Positions 20,151 to 30,700 of a stretch of DNA of 64,000 bases are shown in pieces; the first letter of the stretch is position 1, and every line of letters begins with the position of its first letter. The stretch is taken from the NCBI GenBank assembly GCA_037962975.1, contig CM075673.1, positions 24,350,001-24,414,000 on the forward strand, read 5' to 3'. The notes under the pieces are model-generated. The model did not search any database, had not been told where the DNA came from, and saw nothing but the letters and a program-made list of their open reading frames with translations. The position numbers and the translations under genes are program-made. Source of the stretch: Clitoria ternatea. Taxonomy: Eukaryota; Streptophyta; Magnoliopsida; Fabales; Fabaceae.

Positions 20151-22413
20151 TCAATAAATGGTGTACCCGATGTGAAACGATCATGACTCCTTTTCTGAAT
20201 TAATTCAACGTTTACTATTCTCAGTCTGGTTCGCCTTAGTTTTCATTCTGTGATATTCGTCTAATGGGATAATGTATATATAGGAAAACCAGATGGGAGT
20301 AGGAACCTTTTAGTGGGCACTAGGATAGGTTAACCCATCACTAATATATCCTATTAACAAACCTAATTACGATATCTATTTAAATAAATAATTCTATTCA
20401 TATTATTATATATTATAATTAATAACATAATATATAAATTAATAATGTTTATCCACTAAATATTAATATAATAATATATTAATTCAAATATTGGAATTAA
20501 AAATTCTAACATTCTTCCACTTGGATAGCATTATTAAATTATTGAACACAAAAACTATATTCTCATAAAAGTTATTAATTATTTTTGTTCTTTTTAGTGA
20601 TAAACATATTTATCAGTGCATGAGTTTCAAGACATCATGAAAATAGATTTAAGAACATTGAGGTTTGACCTTTGGAGTAACGTTATTCTCTATTTGATTA
20701 AGAATGCCTAAAAGTCTGATTTCTGATAATCATCAAAGCAAGGGACTGAGCAAACTTGCATCAGACTTTTGTTGATAAAAACTCCCTCTATGTTTTACAA
20801 CCTGTGTAGTTCCTAAAATACTTAGACAAACTGGTTAGATTACATGAGAGTAGACTTCATTTGATGAACCATTGATGTTTGTTATTAGCCAATCCAGGGT
20901 CTGATAATAACATGTAATTTTGAGGTTTGATCAAGTGATGACTTATTGTTTCTTTTCAAATCAGACTTTTCTTCAACACTTATAAATACAACTTAGGACA
21001 TAACTCTTTTACTACACAATGAGAAGTCTCATGCCGAAAATATTTCTTGGGGATTTAAATGTCTTCTCTTATATAAGGCTTTGAATAAAATTTACAGACC
21101 TCAAATTTTTAAAGTCCCACATGGCACATTGAGGAGATTCCTTAAGGGACTTGATAACTTATTTTATAAATAAGAGTTTGTAAAGGAGTTTGCCATTAGT
21201 GGAGCCTATCATAAAAGTTATATTCTCATAACAAGTTATTAATTATTATCTAGAAATTAATAATAATCCAATAATAGCATATAATCATATCCGATAGGAA
21301 TATACACTATACACCATAACGCAATATAGATAAAAAAATATGAATTTTATTTCCCCAAGTTCCAGACACCTAACAATACTATAAGAGATATGATAATAAA
21401 GTGGACCAATACATATCTCATAAATGCAATATACCATTCGAAACTCTCATTAACCCAAAACACTAAAAGACTAAACAAATATCATATGAGCTACACGAAT
21501 TCAAAAGCTCCAAAATAAGTCTTTGGTTAGTAGATGGTAATGCAACAAATAACTCAAACAAAATTCACTTGAGCTTAAGTGCTTATAATAGCTCAAAACA
21601 AAAATGATCACAATTGGGCTAACCCATAAGTGATCATAAATGAGCTAAACAAATTGCTCTACAACATGACATCTGTCCACTAAATATCAATAACGAGCAA
21701 GCACAAAGGATCTATAAGTCCACAGATGACAAGTATCTCAAAAAATAGAAAATCATACTCGATAGGAGTATTGACATCATACATAATGGATACTCGTATA
21801 TCACAATAAAAGTGAAATGTCAATAAACATGAAAATTCACATTAAAATTGCATGCCAAAATTGTGTATTCATTGACAATAAATGGGTCTTATAACATCCA
21901 TTTTGGATGTTCACTAACATTTGTCAAAAATTATTTATCTCAATACAACAAAATGAGGCCGAGTACCAAAGTCTCCAGAAAGACATATGTCTATAAAGTG
22001 CACACAATAATATATGGCAATAACAATAAATCTCGAGATATGACTATGATACATACTCCCACTAATCCAGCATACCAAATGTTGACATTAATGTTCTCAT
22101 AAAAGGTCAACATATTATAAACTCAATTGGCATAATAATGGGATCTCAACTATGTTAGAGTACTCAATATGAGTCCAAGAACTCAAATTCTTTTATCGAA
22201 ACAAGATTACGAAGCATAGAAAGCACATTAATAGAGCTATCAAGCAAAAATGGTTATCAAAATTAAAATAAAAAATAAAAACCCAAGATAAAATTTGAGT
22301 CTGATAGAATTTAGGTTTCATGGTCAACCACATATTCTACTTACAAATAATGAAAATTGTAAGTGTTAACTGAACACTTCATATCATAAAATCTCCTCAC
22401 AATGAAAGATTTT
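20150..22413. mobile_element. Unresolved copia-like remnant region
   Basis: A CTAACATTCTTCCACTTGG block at 20506-20525 and long AT-rich non-coding sequence recall copia LTR or leader sequence. Imperfect 33-bp direct repeats at about 20551-20583 and 21213-21246 enclose about 630 bp, suggesting a nested insertion. T2 inserted at 22413, and similar AT-rich DNA resumes at 34051. Confidence 0.3.
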
Positions 22414-23217
22414 TGAACTGGTCTGAACCGGGGTCTAGGATCCGGTGTGGGACCAGCCACAAGAGTTCAGGTGTTTTAGGGTTTGTACACTGGTACAGTG
22501 GGTATCCGGTGTGGTAGTCTGGCTTCTCAGTGGGAGAAACCGGTCTTGTTGTCCTGGAGATCCTTCACACCAACGATTCGCGTTGAGAGGGGGCGAAAGG
22601 TGGTGCCACCTGCAAAGATTCTCCGATGCTCAAGTTAGGAAAGTGTATGAACTCAGTGAATACTCGAGCAATACAATAGTAAAGAGTGAGTTAGGACAAT
22701 GTAACCTTGCATGTGTTTTAGGTCATGCTATTTATAATTGAACGTAGGAAATGAATCGTTGGATGCAAGTGGGCCCATTGGCTCTGATAGCGTGTGAAGT
22801 GTATCAATCAAAGTGGCTCAGTACTCAGAATGTGTCAGGAGGGTAGGTCAATTATCAGAGTACGATCCTGTAATAAGGATGGAGGATAATCACCTTTCCG
22901 CATATTTCGCTGACACATGTACTTACTCTCTGAGGTAATTGACATTGACATATTCCGCTATGCAGGGTATCTTCGCTGATAAGTTATATGGAACTCCTAT
23001 CTCACAGTGATTCTGAGGCAAACAGTTATATAGACGTGCAGTGAGAATGAGTGGAGTATCCGTTGTAGAGAGAATGAGTAGAACGTCTGATGAGATAAGA
23101 GCGGATGAAGGGATATAGGATATCCGGTGTGGCACTGCCTGAACTGTGACACCGGTTTCCCTCTTATGAAGTCATTCTGACGTCATAACTTTGGGGACCG
23201 GTATCCAGACCGGATCA
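22414..23217 (-). repeat. 3' LTR of T2 (left copy, 804 bp)
   Basis: The plus strand starts TGAACTGGTC and ends CCGGATCA. A TATA box is on the minus strand at about 22726-22738 (TTATAAATAG). ATCCGGTGTGG recurs at about 22440, 22505 and 23122. The CTTGAGC.TCGGAGAA box shared with T1 and T3 lies at about 22611-22635, reversed. Confidence 0.97.
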
Positions 23218-23232
23218 TTTGTCCCCTAGCTT
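23218..23232 (-). other. Polypurine tract of T2
   Basis: The minus strand reads AAGCTAGGGGACAAA directly before the 3' LTR. It is nearly identical to the T1 tract. Confidence 0.75.
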
Positions 23233-23724
23233 GTTTGAGGGACTGTTAAGTTGCTCATATGAGCTATGCAGCCTTGGAGAGGTCTGGATGCCGGTGGAAC
23301 GTCCTGGAAATTCCTTCTGAAAACTCTTTAATATTCGTTCTGTCAACTGAGTTACCGTTCTTCTCATGCTATATACAACGGATTCAGACAACGTATCATA
23401 ATGAGGGAAATCCCAAGAGTTTTTGGAAATCAAAACCCTTGGTATTCGAAGAGTGGTTGGGGCGCATTAAATGCGTCTGAAATGATTGGACATTAAATGC
23501 GTCTTTTTACGCACGAGCCATTACTTCCCAGGAATGTAACCGTCGATTGGGCTTATTGGGCCTGGATTTCAACTGATGAAGGCCCATTTCGTAAAAACAT
23601 TTACTGAAATGTTACCTTTTTCGCGCTTTAACGTTACCAAACGACGGAGTCGTTTGAATTTGAAAGGTTACGTTTTGAAGTAAACGTCGTGACTTTTAAC
23701 AGAGCACTGTGCTTCTTCGTTACC

Positions 23725-23730
23725 TATAAA
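23725..23730 (+). promoter_or_regulatory. TATA box of the T2 antisense gene
   Basis: CCTATAAAAGGG lies about 171 bp before the aORF ATG at 23901, outside the LTR. T1 has a matching box at the homologous place. Confidence 0.65.
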
Positions 23731-23900
23731 AGGGACACTTAATGAGTTTTGGAATTCATCTCTATCTTCAAGCTTAGTGAACCTCTGCTCAAATTTCTAG
23801 AGATTTCTTTGCTGCCTTCAACCTTCACAATGTTCTTCTCTCCTTTAGGTAACCTCCTTTTCCTTTATCTCCCTACAATTTTATTCATTCTACTTCGACC

Positions 23901-26596
23901 ATGCGCCCTAGAACAGGCAATGCTGGTACCTCAAACAGGGGGAGTTTGAGCTCTCGCGCCCCCTCTAGCCACCGTGGTGGAAGGATTCCAGTGAATCTTC
24001 CTGTGGCTGGGCTTCGTCGCTCAGAGAGAGTTGAAACTTCTTCCTCACGAGCGTCTTCTACTCAACGCCGCTCTGAGGTTCCCCTTGACTCGAGGGCTAC
24101 CAGCAGCTCTGATGAAGGGTCAAGTAATGAAGGTTATCTCTCTGACGATGTTGCTTTCTACCACAGCACATACGCGTTCCATCATGCATCAAAGACCATG
24201 GAGATCCCTGGGTCTGGTAAAACGATGATTCTCCGTACTACTGAAGGGTGTGTCAACGTCGTGGCACACCAGCTGAATTGGGAAAAATTGAATAGGGAGA
24301 GGCCGTACTGCTGGGTTGAGATGGACTTTTTAGAAATCCCCTCACATCATGCGAGTGAAGAAGAACGCCCCGTCCCTCTCCGCTACAAGATTTACTCAGA
24401 TAAGAAGTATAAAGGTCGCTATGTTGTTCTTGCACCCCGTCCATCTGAAAGAGTTTGTCACATCGTTCCTGACGAGAGGTCGGTCTACATGTACGACTTC
24501 GTATTCCAAAAGTTAGGGGTCCGCTTCCCCATGACAGAATTTCAGATGGCCGTCCTGTGCTTCCTCGACTGCGCTCCGACTTAACTACACCCCAACGGCT
24601 GGGGCCTGGTACGCGCTCTCGAAATTCTGGGAGAGCATTTCAACTTCACCGCCACCATGGCCAAATTATTCTATTACTGCCAGGTGGTCCGCCGTGCCAA
24701 CAAGAAGGGCGGCCTTGGGTTCATACACTCTGTTGTGACCCAAGGATGGTAAGCTTCAAGTCCTACACTGAATCCGCTAAGGTGGATAGACGTTCTTTCA
24801 AACATTATTATACGCGGGTCTGTATTCAACCCAACAAGCCGGTCTTCTGGCGCAACAAGGAAGGATTCACCAAATTTCCTCTCAGTTGGACGCACGAGCA
24901 CTTTCTACTGCTAAGCCGTGCTTACTATACTGATGAGGGTGAGCTTTCTTCTCACTCTGTTGAGGTACTGAGCGCTATGCAGACGGCCTCGAGGACCCTC
25001 AAAGGATTTTCTTGCAGGCTCCTCCTGGCGGATGGCGATGTCCGAACTGCCTACCTCCGTAATATCCGTTTCTACTGTGGTTATGTTTCACATTTATTCC
25101 GCTCTGATTATTTTCTTCTCATATGTTAACTCAATTTTCCTTGTTTTGCAGAACAAATCAAAAAAGCCTGTCCAGAAATGTTATCTCTAAGGACCATGCT
25201 GGCTGATGATGACTCCTCCTCTGAGGAGAACGAAATTCAAGCGAAGAGGAATGCCACCAAAGCTCCAACTATTCCTCTGACTTCCGCTGTGGGAGACAAA
25301 GTCCCTCTCCTTGATGAGGAGGAACCAGAAAAATAAGCAGAAGCCACTGGGCAGGGCGATGAAGAGGCCGTCCCAGAAAAGAAAAAGAAAAAGAGGCACC
25401 TAGTCAAGACAGTGGATCTGGAGAAGCCTCCCTCTAGTGACCCCGCAAAGAAACGCCAAAAGACGCTTGAGGAATCTGGGCTGAAAAAGGACAAGGGGAA
25501 GAAACCTGTCCTTGACTCTTCTGCTCCTCCTTCACATGCCACTTCTAGGCCGGACTCTGAGAGCGGTCCTCCTCCAGCGTTTGACCCTCCTCGCGATTCC
25601 TTTCTCTCGCCATACCTATGGTTCCAGGGGTCCATGCCCCCCACTCTTCCAAAGGCTAGGTACTGCCTCCGCCCCTCGCTCGATGCTGCCGAGGTCCGAG
25701 GCGCATGTAAAGCCGGCCGCTGGCAGCTAGATGAGCTATCTGGCCTCTTGGACTCTTTGAGCGAAAAGGCGGACTATATAAAGCAAGTTGAAAAGCTTGA
25801 AACCGAACTCGCTATGAAGGATACCTGGGCTGCCAAGCAAGCTGATATTCACAGAGGTGTGGAGGCTGAACTGAAGAAGGCCAAGGAAACACTTCAGAAG
25901 AAAACAGAGGAAATAAGCCAACTTCATTTCGCCAATAAAGCGTTGGAGCGGCAGGCCAATGAGCTTCAGCAACAGAATAAGTCCATTCCCCTCCTTGAAG
26001 AAGAGCTGCAATTGGAGAAGAAGAGATCGGCCAAGCTTGCTGACGATCTCAAAATAATGGAGGACGGACATAACAAAAGCCTTGGAGAGTGGGAAATCCT
26101 TCGGAAGGAGATGCAGGCCCAAATTGAAGAGTTTAGGAAGGGGAGTACGAGCACTGGGCCGTCGGAGGAGGATTTTGCCAAGCTTCAGAAGAAATTATCT
26201 GCTGCTAAGGCCAAGGCTGCCAAAGCCTTGGGGATATGCAAAAATGTGGCTTACGAGTCCTTCGGCCTGGCACTTCGTCAAGTTTTTTACCGCAACCTTG
26301 ATGTGAAGCTTAATTTGTACGGATTGGATCCGTTCTATGAATTTCATGGGGGGAAACTTGTCGAAGTGAAGAAGGACGGCTCGCACCAGGATCCTCGCGA
26401 GGCTCTTTATAAACTGCCTCTACTTCCAGAGGGTCAAAGTATGGAGCCAACACCGTCCACTCCTGGCCCTAAAGCTGAGACGCAAGGAGGTGCTCAAACT
26501 GAAGCAGAGGCCGACTCGGATAGGGCTCAAACTGATAGAGCCGAAGAGGAGAGGATGGAGGTACCCACTTCGGAGAATCAACCACCTGCTCCTTGA
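23901..26596 (+). CDS. T2 antisense extra ORF (aORF), two exons, broken
   Basis: Homologue of the T1 aORF. Exon 1 is 23901-25058, the intron 25059-25151 (93 bp, GT...AG) and exon 2 25152-26596. The N-terminus is Ser/Arg-rich. The segment YMYDFVFQKLGVRFPM to CAPT, then LHPNGWGLVRALEILGEHF, resembles Pfam Transposase_28. Exon 2 holds a Lys/Glu-rich linker, a coiled coil (about 25790-26230) and the conserved YEFHGGKL block. The frame is broken by TAA at 24582-24584 (where T1 has Gln), a frameshift between about 24720 and 24750, and TAA at 25334-25336. The aORF is thus more decayed than this element's gag-pol. Its role is unknown; such ORFs are reported in Tat elements. Confidence 0.78.
25059..25151 (+). 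other. Intron of the T2 aORF (93 bp)
   Basis: Donor GTAATATC at 25059, acceptor TTGTTTTGCAG ending at 25151. The spliced codon (C + AA) corresponds to the split codon of the T1 aORF, and the sequence downstream aligns with T1 exon 2. Confidence 0.7.
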
Positions 26597-26679
26597 TTTA
26601 TGTTTTCATTTATAGCTGTGTACTGGGATCAGCTCCAGCTTTTAACACTTTGAGACCTGTACAACTTCTCCTTTCCAGA

Positions 26680-26685
26680 AATAAA
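26680..26685 (+). terminator. Poly(A) signal of the T2 antisense gene
   Basis: AATAAA lies 84 bp after the aORF stop, in a T-rich context. T1 has the same arrangement. Confidence 0.6.
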
Positions 26686-26699
26686 ATTTGCTGTTGTTT

Positions 26700-27723
26700 C
26701 ACTTCTATCATTTATGACAAGTATATGATTGCCAGATAACTTACTGATATGCACAATACTTTACTTTTTTATATACTTTGCAAATCCGCTCTTGTTTAGC
26801 TATCTTGCTGTTTAAAGCTTGTTTATCACCTCGGATTAAGATAACAAATGATAACAAGCAACAAATAAGTTAAAGTATGCCCTGTCCCCAAGTATAAGTA
26901 TCTTGGGAAGGGAAATTTCGTTGTAAAAGTTACCTTTAACTTCTTTGAAAATTTGAAAAGTTCATCCGATCTCGAAGATATGGAACGGCCACATTTGCAT
27001 CCAGCCGCCCCGCTATGAATGCTTCGGAGATAAAGAAGGAAATTATGTTTGTAGTTTGGTATGACTTCGTTACGATATTGAAAAAGGCTAAGTTTTTGAC
27101 TCCCTTCTCTTGAGGTTCGATTTGATCCTACAACTCAAGTCTTCACACGGTGTTCGGTTCGATCCTACTAACCATACTTGGAGTTCGGTGCAATCCTACA
27201 ATCCAAGCCTTCAGGTGGGGTTCAGTTTGTGGCCTTGAGAAAGGACCAGCCCTACAACCCACGTTTTATTCGAATGGGGTTCGGTTTGTGGCCTTGAGAA
27301 AGGACCAGCCCTACAACCCATTTCCCCCTCGAGGAGTTACATCGTCAATACATAAAATGTGTGATTGAGATCATCCGTCCTGAGGGGTCTTCATCCAAAT
27401 CGTAAGAGTACGGATTGAGTCTTCAAAGACTTCCATCATAAGGATAATGATGAGAATTGTCCACGCCAGGAGTTGTATCATCGAACCACAGAATAAGTGA
27501 TTGAGATCATCCGTCCTGGGGAATATGCGAAATGGACTACAGCTATAAATCACAACATACCAGAAAAGTGAGAGTGATAGAGTTATTGAACTGCATTCTC
27601 ATTAAGATTGAAAGTATATTACAAAGAAAGCGTAGTTTGGGTCATGCCTCGTTAAAACCTTCTTGAGAGAACCCAATGGGAAAAAACTCAAGTAAGGAAA
27701 AAGAGTACATGCCATCTTACCAA
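26700..27723 (-). repeat. T2 variable 3' region with short repeats
   Basis: Non-coding, between the integrase end and the aORF 3' end. Near-identical blocks with GTGGCCTTGAGAAAGGACC lie at about 27230 and 27291, next to diverged relatives from 27115. GATTGAGATCATCCGTCCTG occurs at about 27363 and 27500. It corresponds in position to the satellite-like arrays of T1 but has expanded much less. Confidence 0.75.
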
Positions 27724-30700
27724 CTAGCTGTAATAAATACGTAAGTTCTGGGTGTTCCATTTATTACGAATTGGAGTCCCATCGAGTTCCTCCAGCCGGT
27801 ATGATCCCTTTCCAGTCACCTCAGAGACTCTGTAGGGCCCTTCCCAGGTTGGCGTTAGCTTTCCTTGATGCGCGAATTTATTCCCCACACTTGCCTTTCT
27901 TAACACAAGATCACCAGTGTTGAACGCTCTGAATTGGACACGCTTGTTGTACCGAAGGGCTGGCTTCGCCTTTATTGCCTGGTCTCTAACAAAAGCTCCT
28001 TCCCTTAGTTCATGGAGAACGTCCAGCTCTGATGCCAGATTGGCATTGTTGTCCTCAGCTGAGAAATACTCCACTCGAGTCGATCTGGTCTGTAGCTCTA
28101 CTGGGATCATCGCCTCGACCCCGTAGGTTAACCGGTATGGGGATTCATTAGTGGAAGAGTAAGGTGTGGTACGGTATGCCCATAAAACATGGCACAATTG
28201 ATCGGTCCAACCTCCTTTCGCTTCTCCAAGACGCTTCTTCAGCCCCTTCAGCACCTCTCGATTGGCTACTTCCGCTTGGCCGTTCGTCTGGGGGTGCTCA
28301 ACAGATGAAAATATCTGGACTATCCCTAATCCTTCAAGCAATTCTGTAAACTTTTTATCAGTGAACTGTGTGCCATTATCAGTTACAATCCGCCCTGGGA
28401 CACCGAATCGAGCTATAATATTTTCATACACGAAGCGCCTTGTCCTTGCAGAGGTGATATGCACCACTGGCTCAGCCTCAATCCATTTGGTGAAGTAATC
28501 TACCCCTACAATTAAATATTTGATACCTCCTGGTGCAGTGGGGAACGGACCCAGGATATCAAGGCCCCACTGGTAGAACGGCCAGGGCACAGCAGACGAA
28601 GAAAGTTCTTGGGCCGGTGTGTGATGAAGACTAGAGAATCTTTGACACGCATCACACTTCTTCACGAAATCTGCTGAGTCTTGTTTCACCGTGGGCCACC
28701 AATATCCAGCCCTGAGGACCTTTCTCATTAAGCTTCGACCCCCAGCATGGTGTCCACACTGCCCCTCATGTACTTCCTCCAGCACTGCTTGTACCTCATC
28801 TTCTCTCAAACACAGGAGGTATGGGACAGAGAAACCTTTTTTATAAAGAACACCATCAACCATGGTGAAGTAGGGCAGCTCCCTTTTTACTCGTCTCCTT
28901 TCCTTCTCATCAGTAGGGAGTTGTCCGTCTGTCAGATAGCGGATATAGGGGATGACCCAAGAGTTCTCATAAGGATAATTTACCATTATAGCATTCAGAG
29001 AAGGGATCAGAGGGATGCTAGGTGATGTCAGAGTACTTTGAACCACCGTCGTTGTGCTACCAGGCTGCTTTGTACTTGCAAGCCTTGACAATATGTCCGC
29101 TCTGATATTTTCCTCTCTAGGTACGTGCTTAAACTCTAGAACGTCGAATCTTCCCTTCAATTCATTCACACAGTTCAAATAGAGTTGAAGCTGTGGCCCT
29201 CGGACTTGATATTCCCCCTGAATTTGTGAGATCACTAGCTGTGAATCGCTACATAATGTAACTGCTGACGCTCCGATGTCAATTGCCGCTCGGAGGCCGG
29301 CCAAGCATGCTTCATATTCAGCTTGATTATTGGAGGTCTTGAAATTAAACCGGAGAGAAATCTCTAAATGCACACCATCATCACTTTCCACCACAACACC
29401 AGCTCCACAGCCTTTACTATTTGATGATCCGTCCACATAAATGGTCCAATGTGCTCGAGGTGTGGCTGGATCCGACCCTGTCATCTCTACTACAAAATCC
29501 GCCAATACTTGCGCCTTAATGGCTCCTCGAGGCTCATAAGAGATTTCGAACTCAGACAGCTCTATGGACCACTTGATCATTCTTCCAGCAAGATCCGGTT
29601 TGCTGAGCACTGAACGGAGAGGCAGATCCGTTCTCACCAGTACTGGGTGCGCATGAAAATATGGCCTCAACCGTCGTGAAGCCCACACCACTACTAGAGC
29701 GGCCTTCTCTATCTTCTGATACCTTCCTTCCGCCCCCTGGAACGTCTTGCTGGTAAAGTACATCGGCCTCTGACCCTCTGGAGTTTCTTTAACCAGAGCC
29801 ACACCTAAGGCCTCATCGAAAATCGCTAAGTATAAAATCAGAGTCTCACCAGGGTCAGGCTTTACCAAAATTGGTGGACTTGAAAGTACGGCCTTGAGCT
29901 GCTGGAAAGCTTGTTCTTGCTCCTCTCCCCACTCAAAACTCTTGTGTTTCTTCAACGCCTTATACAGGGGAAGGGATCTGTGCGCCATCTTGGGCATGAA
30001 TCGGGCTAGAGCGGCCATATTCCCATTCAGCGATTGGACCTCCCTCAGACTCTTAGGGCTCTGCATGTCTAGAATTGCTTGGCACTTCCCAGGGTTGGCC
30101 TCAATACCCCGCTGGGTCAACATGAAACCCAGAAATTTCCCAACTGGGACTGCGAAAGTGCACTTCAACGGGTTCAGCCTCATGTTGTACTGTCTCAACC
30201 GAGAGAAAACTTGACGCAGGTCTTTGATGTGATCTCCTCCAGCAGGAGTCTTTGCTATGATATCATCAATATACACCTCCACCAGCTTAGTATGCATTCC
30301 TTCGAATACTTGATTAATCATACGCTGATAGGTAGCACCGGCGTTCTTTAATCCGAATAGCATAACGGTATAGCAGAAAACACCACGGTCATTGACAAAG
30401 GCCGTCTTTTCTTGATCTTCTTCCCACATTAGAATCTGGTTATACCCTGAATAAGCATCCATGAAACTAAGGTATTGATAACCAGAAGAGTCATCCACCA
30501 TACGATCGATGTTTGGAAGAGGATACGGATCCTTGGGGCAACACCGATTAAGGTCTACATAATCCGTGCACATCCTCCATTTGCCATTAGCTTTCTGCAC
30601 CATCACTACGTCGGAAAGCCAGGATGAATAGCGAATCTCCTTTATAAAACCAGCCTTCAACAGTTCCTCTGTTTGCTCACACGCTGCCTTCTGCTTCTCC

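Noticed and set aside
22445..22741. 98-codon frame, also at 33278-33574
   Set aside because: Lies inside both T2 LTRs. Its duplication follows from the LTR pair and not from a gene family.
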